Shown here: positions 26,396 to 34,045 of the stretch, piece after piece
How positions within the stretch are numbered: the stretch's first letter is position 1
Layout of the letters: every line of letters starts with the position of its first letter
DNA from: Mycobacterium shigaense
Lineage (GTDB): Bacteria; Actinomycetota; Actinomycetes; Mycobacteriales; Mycobacteriaceae
NCBI RefSeq assembly: GCF_002356315.1
Contig: NZ_AP018164.1
Location: 186,001-250,000 of the forward strand
DNA length: 64,000 nucleotides
Direction: 5' to 3'
The notes under the pieces: generated by a model
What the model was told of the DNA's origin: nothing
What the model saw: the letters and a program-made list of their open reading frames with translations, nothing else
The model's database searches: none
Made by a program: the position numbers and the translations under genes

Positions 26396-27132
26396 CCGTT
26401 CTTGGCGCGTATCGTCTGGAACATCCCGAAATTGTTCACCCGCACGGCGGCAAATCCGATGTCTTCCAGGATGTCCGCGATCTCGTCCTCGCCGAAAGCG
26501 TGCGCCCCGATGTCAGGCAGTAGCCGCCACAGCCGGGCCGCCCGCCCCGCGGTCGGGACCATGATGGCTAGCCTCCCAGCCGGGCGCAACACCCGCGCCA
26601 TCTCGGCGAGGGCAGCGGCCGGATCCGGCACCAGTTGCAGGACGGCCATCGATACCACGGCGTCAACAGTGTTGTCGCGCAGCGGAATTCGTTGCGCGTC
26701 GGCGCGGATGAAGCCGACGCGGGGGCCGGCTTCATTGTGGACGGCCCGGGCCAGCATCGCCTCGGAGATGTCGAGGCCCAGGGCCAGTCCGTCCGGACCG
26801 GCGCTGCGCGCGAGCGCCGAAGTGACGTTGCCCGGACCCGAGCCGACGTCCAACGCGACCCCGCCCGCCGGGATGTTCAGCCACTCGGCGGGATGCTGAA
26901 ACGCGGTCAGCAGCCGGCGCGATATCGCCTGCGCGTTGTCGTAGAGCATCGACCCGAGCGGGGATGCCCACGCCGCCTGGATGGGGCCGGTGTTCTTCGC
27001 GACGGTGTCGCCCGCGGCCGCGCCGATCAGATCGAGGTACCCCTTGGTCACGTCCGGTGCCGCCGGCGGGTCGGCCAGCAGCTCCATTGCGCGGCGCAGT
27101 GCGGGAGGAAGCGAGATGTGCACGTCGGTCAT
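26392..27132 (-). CDS. Class I SAM-dependent methyltransferase
   Basis: 246 residues from the ATG at 27132, which has GAAGGAGT five to six bases upstream. The SAM-binding motif I is VALDVGSGPGN near residues 96-106, the acidic motif II is GLDIS, and IPLRDNTVDAVVSM is the post-I motif. This is a Methyltransf_11-type enzyme. The N-terminal ~90 helical residues probably form the substrate cap. The methyl acceptor (lipid, quinone or small molecule) cannot be told. The gene is single, facing the SDR gene. Confidence 0.85.
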   Translation of the reverse strand: MTDVHISLPPALRRAMELLADPPAAPDVTKGYLDLIGAAAGDTVAKNTGPIQAAWASPLGSMLYDNAQAISRRLLTAFQHPAEWLNIPAGGVALDVGSGPGNVTSALARSAGPDGLALGLDISEAMLARAVHNEAGPRVGFIRADAQRIPLRDNTVDAVVSMAVLQLVPDPAAALAEMARVLRPAGRLAIMVPTAGRAARLWRLLPDIGAHAFGEDEIADILEDIGFAAVRVNNFGMFQTIRAKNG

Positions 27133-27355
27133 GCGTACTCCTTCGGGCAAATGCCAAGCCGTGCGCGGAAATCGGAGTGGGATCGGCAACGCTGACCGAC
27201 CCCGACAGCAGCCTACGCCCGGCGATCGGGCGTCTCGACTCGTCGTGAAGTGGCCTTCGTCGACGCTGCGTGACCGCGTGTTCGCGTACCAGCGCGCACA
27301 ATTGCATATCGGGCTCGTGGCGCCTCGGACCACCCGGCCACGGATACGGGCTAAA

Positions 27356-27967
27356 TCACGGGACCGACAAGCCGGTGCCGCCGATGATCGGGACCAGATA
27401 CCGCGCGGCGTAGTCGCGGACCGCTTTCTCGTCGGAGGTGTCGAGGCGGTCGGTGGGGAAGACGATGATGCCGAGCGCGACGCGCAGCAAGACGTCGGCG
27501 ATGTCGGCCAGGTCGGCGTCGGGCAGGTCGGCCCCGCACCGGCGCAACGTGTGGGCGATGCCGTCGGAGAATTGGCGGATCGGGAACACGTCCGATCGGG
27601 AGAACAAGCCGAACAGCTCGGGCTCGCTTTCGACGATCCGGGAGTACAGCGCCGAGTCCTGGACCAGACGCACGCCCAGCGTGAACGCCTCGATCACCGC
27701 CTGCTGCGGGTTTCGGCCCGTGGTCGCGCGGTCCAGCGTGACGAAGAACAGTTCGGCCTCACGGCGCACCACCCGCTCGAACAGGTCGTCCTTGGTGGGA
27801 AAGCGCCGGTAGACGGTGCTGCGACTGACCCCCGCACGCACCGCGATGTCCTCGATGTTGGCGCGGCGCAGGCCGTAGGTCTCGAACACCATGCGCGCGG
27901 TGTCCAGGATGGTCCGTTCCACGTCGGTGCTCTCACCGAGATCACCGCTGGGGTTGTGGTTGTGCAT
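27356..27967 (-). CDS. TetR family regulator of the DUF2236/LuxE-LuxC-like region
   Basis: 203 residues from the ATG at 27967; an in-frame ATG at 28018 would overlap the probable operator. The HTH reads RTILDTARMVFETYGL, then IEDIAVRAGVSRSTVYRRF. The C-terminal domain is typical of mycobacterial lipid-related TetR proteins. It is divergent from the DUF2236 gene and an 18-bp palindrome lies between them, so autorepression and control of the divergent gene are likely. The ligand is unknown. Confidence 0.85.
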   Translation of the reverse strand: MHNHNPSGDLGESTDVERTILDTARMVFETYGLRRANIEDIAVRAGVSRSTVYRRFPTKDDLFERVVRREAELFFVTLDRATTGRNPQQAVIEAFTLGVRLVQDSALYSRIVESEPELFGLFSRSDVFPIRQFSDGIAHTLRRCGADLPDADLADIADVLLRVALGIIVFPTDRLDTSDEKAVRDYAARYLVPIIGGTGLSVP

Positions 27968-28014
27968 GATCACGGTCCCCTCGGCGACATCGATACGGCG
28001 ATGATAGGCTTGAA

Positions 28015-28032
28015 ACAAAGATACAGTTTTGT
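28015..28032. promoter_or_regulatory. Probable TetR operator (18-bp palindrome)
   Basis: ACAAAGATACAGTTTTGT has matching ACAAA/TTTGT ends and partly matching inner bases. It lies 24 bp before the DUF2236 start and 48 bp before the TetR start, placed to block both promoters. AT-rich in a GC-rich genome. Confidence 0.55.
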
Positions 28033-28055
28033 GTCAGTGCGTTACAGGAGGTGCC

Positions 28056-29009
28056 ATGACCGCCCAGCATGACCAGCTTGCCGGGCCGACGGCCGGCGCC
28101 CGGTTCGACAGCGGGGTCCGCGAGGCGGTGCCTATGCCGATCGACGACATCCCCGACGCCGGCGCTCGGTTGGGGCCCGATTCGCTGATCTGGAAGTTTT
28201 ACGGCGATTACCGCACCCAGCTGTTCGGGTTCCAGCGCGTCGCCGGCGTCGAGAACTGCATCGAGCAGTTGGGCCAGGGCGTGCTCGACCACTCGGTCGT
28301 TTTCAGCGACACCCTCGGCCGGGCCAAGCGCACCGCGCCGCCGTTGATGAACACCGTCTATTCCGACGACCCCCACGAGTGGGGGCGCAAGGTCCGGGAT
28401 TTCCACAAGCCGATCAAGGGCACCGTCAGCGACGGGTCCAGGTATCACGCCCTGAATCCCGAGTTGTTCTATTGGGCGCACGCCACTTTCGTCGATCAGG
28501 TTATCTACAACACCGACACGTTCATCCGGCGGCTCTCGGAGGCGGAGAAGGAACAGATCTTCGAGGAAGGCAAGATCTGGTACGGCTGCTACGGCGTCAG
28601 CGACCGCGGCCAGCCGCAGACGTACGCCGAGTTCCTGACGTACTGGGACGACATGCTCGAACGCTTCGTCCCGCACAAGACCGTCCTGTACGGCACCGGC
28701 TACATCCGCAAGGGATTGCCAGGCCCGCGCTGGATTCCCAAGCCGGTGTGGAAACTGCTGTCGGCGCCCCTGAACGCCTACACCCGGCTGGTCCTGGTCG
28801 GCACACTACCGCAGCAAATGCGTGACGTGTGCCAGCTCGAGTGGAATGCCAAGAAGGAAAAGCGCTTTCAGCGGTTCGCCGCCGTCGTGCGCGCGCTCAA
28901 CCCGCTGGTCAATCGGCTTCCACTGGCGGTGATCTACGCGCCCTGGGCGGCGACCGCATGGCGGCGCGCCGGCGTCGATCCGCGCGGGCTGCACAACGTC
29001 GCCGCCTGA
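28056..29009 (+). CDS. DUF2236 / MpaB-like oxygenase family protein
   Basis: 317 residues, ATG behind AGGAGGTG, a very strong ribosome binding site. The DUF2236 pattern is clear: YRTQLFGFQRV, a long helical core with HDWGRKV-like HEWGRKVRDFH (His near 110), and YWAHATFVDQVIYN with a conserved His near 148. Characterised relatives are latex-clearing protein (Lcp) and fungal MpaB, which use heme to cleave C=C bonds. The His residues could ligate heme, but cofactor use here is inferred. It is controlled most likely by the divergent TetR protein. Confidence 0.82.
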   Translation: MTAQHDQLAGPTAGARFDSGVREAVPMPIDDIPDAGARLGPDSLIWKFYGDYRTQLFGFQRVAGVENCIEQLGQGVLDHSVVFSDTLGRAKRTAPPLMNTVYSDDPHEWGRKVRDFHKPIKGTVSDGSRYHALNPELFYWAHATFVDQVIYNTDTFIRRLSEAEKEQIFEEGKIWYGCYGVSDRGQPQTYAEFLTYWDDMLERFVPHKTVLYGTGYIRKGLPGPRWIPKPVWKLLSAPLNAYTRLVLVGTLPQQMRDVCQLEWNAKKEKRFQRFAAVVRALNPLVNRLPLAVIYAPWAATAWRRAGVDPRGLHNVAA

Positions 29010-29017
29010 CGGATACG

Positions 29018-29122
29018 TCAGATGCGAAGCAGCCGTTCGGCATTGCCGTGCGCGATCTTTTGCCGGTCCGCGGTGGCCAGCGTCTTCTGCTCGAAGCCCC
29101 GGATCGGCTCGTAGGAAGACTG
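29018..29122 (-). pseudogene. C-terminal scar of an amidohydrolase gene
   Basis: The minus strand reads SSYEPIRGFEQKTLATADRQ then KIAHGNAERLLRI and a stop. The pattern 'RxKIAxGNAERLLRI-stop' is the usual C-terminus of amidohydrolase-2 family enzymes (metal-dependent hydrolases related to ACMSD). Nothing upstream of SSYEP matches, so only about 33 residues survive. A perfect 20-bp palindrome lies just outside the break. Confidence 0.6.
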
Positions 29123-29132
29123 ACATGCGTTC

Positions 29133-29152
29133 GGCACCTATCGATAGGTGCC
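29133..29152. repeat. Perfect 20-bp palindrome near a gene scar
   Basis: GGCACCTATCGATAGGTGCC reads the same on both strands with no spacer. It lies 10 bp outside the amidohydrolase scar and 108 bp before the LuxE-like gene. It may be a regulator site for that gene or a remnant of the event that truncated the amidohydrolase. Confidence 0.6.
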
Positions 29153-29260
29153 CGCGTCGCAGAGAATTCGCCGCGACATCGGCCAACGTTCAGTCTTTGT
29201 ATGCCCGGTGGACCGCGAGCCGATTGCCTGGCCGGCCCGGCATGCGACAGGATCGGTGAC

Positions 29261-30352
29261 ATGGCCGAAGTCGATTTCTCGCTGCTGGATGTCCCGAGAG
29301 CGGTTCCGATCGACGACCCCGAGGCCTACCTGCGTGCCGCGATCGCGTGGCACTTCGGCGCGGACACCGGCTCGGCGTTCTGGCTCCGCCACGCCCAGAC
29401 GCTGGACTTCGACCCGCTCACCGATGTCAGGACCTTCGCGGATTTGCGCCTGTTTCCCAACCTGCTCACCGAGCTGCGCAATGTGCCGGTGGAGGACCTG
29501 ATCCCCCGGGGATACGGCACGCCCCCGCCGGTGCCGCAGGTCTTCGAATCCGGGGGCACCACGGGCGCGCCGAAACGCACTGCGCAGCTTCCGGATTGGG
29601 TCGCCCAGGTCATCGAATGGCAGACCGAGGACTTCGCCGCCGGCGGATTTCGGCAGGGGCTGGGTTTCCTGTGTCTGATGCCGAGCGGCCCGCACGGTGT
29701 GGGGTTCTTCTCCCGGGTGGCCTCGCAGCGGCTGGGCTCGGCGTTTCACGCGATCGACATCGATCCCCGCTGGGTGAAGAAGATCGCGGCGCGCAATGCC
29801 GCAGGCGAGGTGGCAGCCTACCTCGACCACGTCCTCGAGCAGGCCAGGCACGTGCTGCAGACGCAGAACGTGGCCAACCTGCACGCCACGCCGCCGATGC
29901 TGGACGCGATCGCCCGCAACGACGACCTGGTCGACCTGGTGAACGCCAAGATTCGCTATCTGCTGCTCAGCGGCGCGCATGTGGACGCCGACACGCTGGA
30001 CCTGTTGCGCGACATCTTCCCGGAGACGACGATCACGATGGCGTTTGGCAGCACCATGATTCTCTCGCAGGCCATCACCCGGACGGAGGGCGATGCGTTC
30101 GTCTTCGACCCGCGGACGCCGTACGTGGTGTTCTGGGTGATCGATCCGGACACCGGGGAACAGGTGCCCTACGGAGAGCTCGGCCAGGTGGTGATGAATC
30201 ACATCAGCAAGGGCATGTTCCTGCCGAACAACCTGGAACGTGACATGGCCGTCCGCCTGCCGGGGCCGACACCGGAGCTCAGCGACTCGGTCAGCGCCGT
30301 GCGGCCGGTCGCCACGTTCGAGGGCGAGGCCGTCATCGAAGGCGTGTACTGA
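29261..30352 (+). CDS. LuxE-like acyl-protein synthetase / acyl-adenylating enzyme
   Basis: 363 residues from the ATG at 29261. The AMP-forming motif is ESGGTTGAPKR near residue 90, and later NHISKGMFLPNN and ERDMAVR resemble the hinge region of LuxE/PaaK-type ligases. It is shorter than standard acyl-CoA synthetases (~500+), matching the LuxE group that adenylates a fatty acid and hands the acyl group to a reductase. A LuxC-like gene starts one base after its stop, which supports that role. The acyl substrate is unknown; the enzyme could alternatively make an acyl-CoA. Confidence 0.75.
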   Translation: MAEVDFSLLDVPRAVPIDDPEAYLRAAIAWHFGADTGSAFWLRHAQTLDFDPLTDVRTFADLRLFPNLLTELRNVPVEDLIPRGYGTPPPVPQVFESGGTTGAPKRTAQLPDWVAQVIEWQTEDFAAGGFRQGLGFLCLMPSGPHGVGFFSRVASQRLGSAFHAIDIDPRWVKKIAARNAAGEVAAYLDHVLEQARHVLQTQNVANLHATPPMLDAIARNDDLVDLVNAKIRYLLLSGAHVDADTLDLLRDIFPETTITMAFGSTMILSQAITRTEGDAFVFDPRTPYVVFWVIDPDTGEQVPYGELGQVVMNHISKGMFLPNNLERDMAVRLPGPTPELSDSVSAVRPVATFEGEAVIEGVY

Positions 30353-30353
30353 C

Positions 30354-31751
30354 GTGGTCGGCGAAACACCCGGTGTCGCGGCCGATCTGATCGGCATCGA
30401 TGCGCTGGGCCCGGACGGTCCGTACCGTACCCGTAACCGCGAGGTCGTGCTGAGCACCGCGGGCGTGCCGGTGGCGGAGCTGAGTATCGTTCCACCGCTC
30501 TATGTTTCGCGTGCCATCGGGGCCCAGCGCAAGGTCCGGCCGTTGCCCCTGGCGCAGCGCGAGGCGGCGCTGGCCAGCGCGGCGGATGTGTTCGTGAACT
30601 CGGTCGTCGCCGGCCTGGACTTCGCCGGCTATGTCGAACTGGTCAGCCGGATCTCGGGGCTGCCTATCGCGGTGGCCCGCGCCGGCGCCCGCAGCGTGGC
30701 CGAGGCCACCGCGACCGCATTCGATGCCGTGCGGCCCGCGCGCCCGGTGGGTGCGGCTCTGGACTGGCGCGAGGAGCGCACCCGCACCGGCGGCGCGGTC
30801 TGGGCGCGCCGCGGCGAGGTGTTCGCCGTGCACGCCGCTGGCAACGGCCCGGGCGTGCACGGCCTGTGGCCGCAGGCGCTGGCGTTGGGCTACCGGGTCG
30901 CGGTACGCCCGTCGCGACGTGAACCGCTGACCGGGCACCGGCTGATCAACGCATTGCGCCAGGCCGGTTTTCGTAGCCAGGACGCGGTGTATCTGCCGAC
31001 CGATCACGGCGGAGCCGACGAGATCATCCGGTCGGCCGACCTCGCGATGGTGTATGGCGGTCAAGACGTGGTGGACAAATACGCCGCCGATCCGGCGGTG
31101 GTGGTGAACGGGCCCGGCCGCACCAAGATCCTGATCACCGCCGATCGCGATTGGCGCGACTATCTCGACGTGATCGTCGACTCGATCGCGAACCTGGGCG
31201 GCATGGCGTGCGTCAACACCACCGCGGTGCTCTACGAGGGCGACCCGGGCCCGCTCGCCGCGGCGATCGCGGAGCGCCTGGCGGCGATCGAACCGCTGGC
31301 CTCCGAGGACGAGCGAGCGATCCTGCCCACCCAGCCCATCGTCAAGGCGCAGGCGCTCGCGGACCACCTGGCGATCAAGGCCGCGGGCACGTCCGCGCTG
31401 CTGGGCGCCGACCAGGTCGTCGCCCCGCTCGGCGACGGGTACGCCGCCCTGCGCCCCGCCGTGCACCTGCTGGCCGAGCCCGATGCCGACAAGCTCAACG
31501 TCGAACTGCCCTTCCCGTGCGTGTGGGTGTCGGGATGGTCACGTGCGGCCGGTGTCGCGCCGCTGCGGAAGTCATTGGTGATCAACGCGATTACGGATGA
31601 CGACGACCTGATCGACGACCTGATCGCCGAACCGACGGTGGCCAACGTGTACCGCGGACACCACGCGACCTACTACGGCGCGCCCGAAATCCCGCACGAC
31701 GGATTCCTGGCGGACGCTCTGATGCGCAACAAAGGTTTCATCCGGGACTAA
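30354..31751 (+). CDS. LuxC-like acyl reductase (aldehyde dehydrogenase superfamily)
   Basis: 465 residues from a GTG that follows the previous stop after one base. The fold is ALDH-like: [22 protein letters not shown] around residue 160 (split as [12 protein letters not shown] and LWPQALALG) is the nucleotide-binding region, and [11 protein letters not shown] near 281-291 carries the likely catalytic Cys. LuxC proteins take an acyl group from LuxE and reduce it with NADPH to a fatty aldehyde. The tight pairing with a LuxE-like gene fits acid-to-aldehyde reduction. Its stop overlaps the 3' end of the rpsR copy by 4 bp on the other strand. Confidence 0.75.
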   Translation: MVGETPGVAADLIGIDALGPDGPYRTRNREVVLSTAGVPVAELSIVPPLYVSRAIGAQRKVRPLPLAQREAALASAADVFVNSVVAGLDFAGYVELVSRISGLPIAVARAGARSVAEATATAFDAVRPARPVGAALDWREERTRTGGAVWARRGEVFAVHAAGNGPGVHGLWPQALALGYRVAVRPSRREPLTGHRLINALRQAGFRSQDAVYLPTDHGGADEIIRSADLAMVYGGQDVVDKYAADPAVVVNGPGRTKILITADRDWRDYLDVIVDSIANLGGMACVNTTAVLYEGDPGPLAAAIAERLAAIEPLASEDERAILPTQPIVKAQALADHLAIKAAGTSALLGADQVVAPLGDGYAALRPAVHLLAEPDADKLNVELPFPCVWVSGWSRAAGVAPLRKSLVINAITDDDDLIDDLIAEPTVANVYRGHHATYYGAPEIPHDGFLADALMRNKGFIRD

Positions 31752-31996
31752 CGCAAGCCGACGTAGGGCAACAGCGCCATCTCGCGGGCATTCCTGATCG
31801 CGGTGGCGACTTGGCGCTGCTGTTGAACAGTCAGGCCGGTGACGCGTCGCGATCGCATTCGACCGCGATCGGAGATGAACATCGGCAAAGTGGTGATGTC
31901 TTTGTAGTCGACATGCGTAAGTCCCATGCTCGTCAAGAGATTCTTCTTTTTCGAGACCGGCTGAATGCGGCTCGGACGCTTGGGTTTACCGGCCAT
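31748..31996 (-). CDS. rpsR: 30S ribosomal protein S18, zinc-independent paralogue
   Basis: 82 residues. The S18 core is evident ([40 protein letters not shown]). The zinc-type S18 N-terminal Cys residues are missing, so this is the 'C-minus' copy made when zinc is short. The ATG at 31996 overlaps the S14 stop as TGATG; a second ATG at 32002 is in frame. It is the last gene of the S18-S14-L33-L28 operon, equivalent in content to Rv2055c-Rv2058c of M. tuberculosis. Confidence 0.9.
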   Translation of the reverse strand: MAGKPKRPSRIQPVSKKKNLLTSMGLTHVDYKDITTLPMFISDRGRMRSRRVTGLTVQQQRQVATAIRNAREMALLPYVGLR

Positions 31997-32301
31997 CACC
32001 AACTCGCCTTGCGTACGCCTGGAAGCTGGCCCTGATGGGCGAGTTCACGCATTCGCAGTCGGGACAACCCGAACTTTCGCAGGTGCCCGCGGGGACGACC
32101 GTCGACCGCGTCGCGATTGCGCAGGCGCACAGGGCTTGCGTCCCGGGGCTGGCGGCCGAGTTCCTGCTGCGCGGTCAGGCGTTGGTCGGGAGTGCTGGCC
32201 GGCGACCGGATGATCTCCTTGAGCTCGGCGCGGCGCTGGGCGTAACGCGCCACAACCTCGCGGCGCCGCTCGTTCTTCGCGATCTTGGATTTCTTCGCCA
32301 T
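31996..32301 (-). CDS. rpsN: 30S ribosomal protein S14, zinc-independent paralogue
   Basis: 101 residues, the long S14 form. [13 protein letters not shown], then [16 protein letters not shown] and [16 protein letters not shown] are diagnostic. The C-x2-C...C-x2-C zinc ribbon of the short S14 form is absent. Start and stop overlap both neighbours by one base (TGATG), so translation is coupled. It replaces zinc-binding S14 in ribosomes during zinc limitation. Confidence 0.93.
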   Translation of the reverse strand: MAKKSKIAKNERRREVVARYAQRRAELKEIIRSPASTPDQRLTAQQELGRQPRDASPVRLRNRDAVDGRPRGHLRKFGLSRLRMRELAHQGQLPGVRKASW

Positions 32302-32465
32302 CAGCGCTCTTCCCGGAACTCGACGTGGCGGCGGATCACCGGATCGTACTTGCGCAGGGTCAGCCGGTCGGGGTCGTTGCGCCGGTTCTTGCGGGTGATG
32401 TAGGTGTAGCCAGTGGCCGCGGTGGAGCGCAGCTTGACGATCGGACGAATCTCGTTGCGCGCCAT
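32301..32465 (-). CDS. rpmG: 50S ribosomal protein L33, zinc-independent paralogue
   Basis: 54 residues, full length. [20 protein letters not shown] and [20 protein letters not shown] are typical L33. None of the four zinc-binding Cys of the C-plus form is present. The gene overlaps S14 and L28 by one base on each side. Function: zinc-free replacement for L33 on the large subunit. Confidence 0.93.
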   Translation of the reverse strand: MARNEIRPIVKLRSTAATGYTYITRKNRRNDPDRLTLRKYDPVIRRHVEFREER

Positions 32466-32701
32466 CAGAATTCCACACCCTCGCGGCGAAGTCGGGCGAC
32501 GACGGCTTCGATGCCGTCGCGGTCGATGACCTTGATGCCTTTGGCGCTCACTCGCAGCGTGATGCGGCTGCCCTGCGACGGCAGGTAATACGTCTTGGTC
32601 TGGATGTTGGGTGACCACCTGCGCCGGGTGCGGCGGTGCGAGTGTGACACCGCATTACCGAATCCCACAGTGCGGCCTGTTACTTGGCAGCGCGCGGACA
32701 T
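32465..32701 (-). CDS. rpmB: 50S ribosomal protein L28, zinc-independent paralogue
   Basis: 78 residues. The N-terminus [16 protein letters not shown] and [16 protein letters not shown] is classic L28, but only one Cys remains where the zinc form has a CxxC pair. It is the first gene of the four-gene operon; two Zur-type palindromes lie 26-100 bp upstream. Its proximity to an Rv0106-like gene matches the Rv0105c-Rv0106 arrangement in M. tuberculosis. Confidence 0.93.
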   Translation of the reverse strand: MSARCQVTGRTVGFGNAVSHSHRRTRRRWSPNIQTKTYYLPSQGSRITLRVSAKGIKVIDRDGIEAVVARLRREGVEF

Positions 32702-32726
32702 GACGCCCCTTCCCACGGCTCAGCGC

Positions 32727-32749
32727 TTGTTGAAAATCGTTTTCGACAA
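32727..32749. promoter_or_regulatory. Zur-type operator, ribosomal operon side
   Basis: A 23-bp near-perfect palindrome with TTGTTGAAAA and TTTTCGACAA as arms around TCG. The single mismatch is T/G at the fifth arm base. It lies 26 bp before the L28 start. The AT-rich TGAAAA-N3-TTTTCA type matches sites bound by the zinc repressor Zur in mycobacteria. Confidence 0.75.
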
Positions 32750-32784
32750 CGACTGTCCCGCACTGTACTGTCAATGGTGCATTA

Positions 32785-32801
32785 TTGAAAACCATTTTCA
32801 A
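32785..32801. promoter_or_regulatory. Zur-type operator, CobW-like gene side
   Basis: TTGAAAACCATTTTCAA is a perfect 7-3-7 palindrome 12 bp before the CobW-like start. Same pattern as the site at 32727-32749, centres about 55 bp apart. Each divergent unit therefore has its own probable Zur site. Confidence 0.8.
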
Positions 32802-32813
32802 AAAGGAGCGGGG

Positions 32814-34010
32814 ATGCGGACTCCCGTGGTGCTGGTGGCGGGCGATGGTGACACCGACGCGGTGGCGGGCGCATTGTTGCGCCGGCCAGGCACCATCGTC
32901 GTCGAGCACCGGTTCGACGGGCACGTCGTGCGGCGCACCACGAGCGTCTGGCGCGACGGAGAACTGGCCGTCACCGAGGATGCGCTGGAGCTGGCCCACG
33001 GCTGCGTGCCGTGTACGGTGCGTTACGACCTGCTGGTGCTGCTGCGCAAGCTGCACCGCCGTGACGGCATCGACCGCATCGTCGTGCACCTGGCCCCGGC
33101 GCTGGAACCCGAACCCATCTGCGTGGCGATCAATCACGTCGACGTCCGCGTCGGCCCCGGCTTCCAGGACGGGCCGGCCGCCCTGGATGTGGAGATCGCC
33201 GGCGTGGTCACCTGCGTCGACTCAGACACCTGGCTCAGCCGCGCGCTCGGTGAGGACAGCCTCGCCGACGGGCGCACGGTCGCCCAGGTCGCCGTCGGGC
33301 AGGCCGAATTCGCCGACGTGGTGGTTCCCACCCGCCCGGAGCCGGTGACGCTGGCGGTGCTGCGCCGGCTGGCTCCCCGCGCGCGGATCACGGTCGGCAT
33401 CGACCGCCTCGAGATGGCGCTGGCCAACCTGGACGATGATTCCCGGCGCGGCCGCAGCGATCATCCGCACGGCTGGCTGCTGGCCGGCCTCCCGCCGCTG
33501 GGCGCCGACGGAGCGGTGCGGATCGTCGAGTTCAACGCGCGCCGTCCGTTTCACCCCGAGCGTCTGCACGCCGCTGTCGACCTGCTGCTGGCCGGGGTGG
33601 TGCGTAGCCGCGGCCGGCTGTGGCTGGCCAACCGGCCCGACCAGGTGATGTGGCTGGAATCCGCAGGGGGCGGCCTGCGGGTTGCCTGCGCGGGCAAGTG
33701 GCTGGCGGCCATGACCGCCGCGGAGGCGGCCACCGTCGACGCCGAGCGGCGGATATTCGCCGAGCTGCAGTGGGAGTATCGCTTCGGCGATCGGCACACG
33801 GCGATGACGGTGCTGGTCTGCGGCGCCGATCCCGCCCCGATTCTCGACGCGCTGAACGGCGCGCTGCTCACCGACCGGGAGCTGGCCGCGCCGCAGGAGT
33901 GGCGCCGGTACTTAGACCCCTTCGGCGACTGGCATCAGGACCCGTGCGACGAATCGGCGGAACCATCGGATGGGGTCGCGTCGGAGCGCGACGGCCGTCG
34001 CGAATCGTGA
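32814..34010 (+). CDS. CobW/COG0523-like protein (Rv0106 counterpart)
   Basis: 398 residues, AAGGAG before the ATG. The protein aligns by eye with Rv0106 along its length (for example GALLRRPGTIVVEHRFDGHV, RLWLANRPDQVMWLESAGGG). COG0523 proteins are GTPase metal chaperones, often Zur-controlled zinc ones. Here the Walker A GKT is missing (VAGDGDTDAVAG replaces it), and the CxCC metal motif is reduced to GCVPC near residue 58. So GTP hydrolysis is doubtful, and it may be a metal-binding or regulatory derivative. The Zur site and the zinc-free ribosomal genes indicate a zinc-starvation role. Confidence 0.88.
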   Translation: MRTPVVLVAGDGDTDAVAGALLRRPGTIVVEHRFDGHVVRRTTSVWRDGELAVTEDALELAHGCVPCTVRYDLLVLLRKLHRRDGIDRIVVHLAPALEPEPICVAINHVDVRVGPGFQDGPAALDVEIAGVVTCVDSDTWLSRALGEDSLADGRTVAQVAVGQAEFADVVVPTRPEPVTLAVLRRLAPRARITVGIDRLEMALANLDDDSRRGRSDHPHGWLLAGLPPLGADGAVRIVEFNARRPFHPERLHAAVDLLLAGVVRSRGRLWLANRPDQVMWLESAGGGLRVACAGKWLAAMTAAEAATVDAERRIFAELQWEYRFGDRHTAMTVLVCGADPAPILDALNGALLTDRELAAPQEWRRYLDPFGDWHQDPCDESAEPSDGVASERDGRRES

Positions 34011-34045
34011 CCTGACCGCCAGGTCATCCGCAAGGAGCTGGCGAC

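Noticed and set aside
28829..29260. N-terminal extension of the LuxE-like protein
   Set aside because: The frame is open upstream but overlaps the DUF2236 gene and reads Arg/Ala-rich noise; the ATG at 29261 begins family-like sequence.
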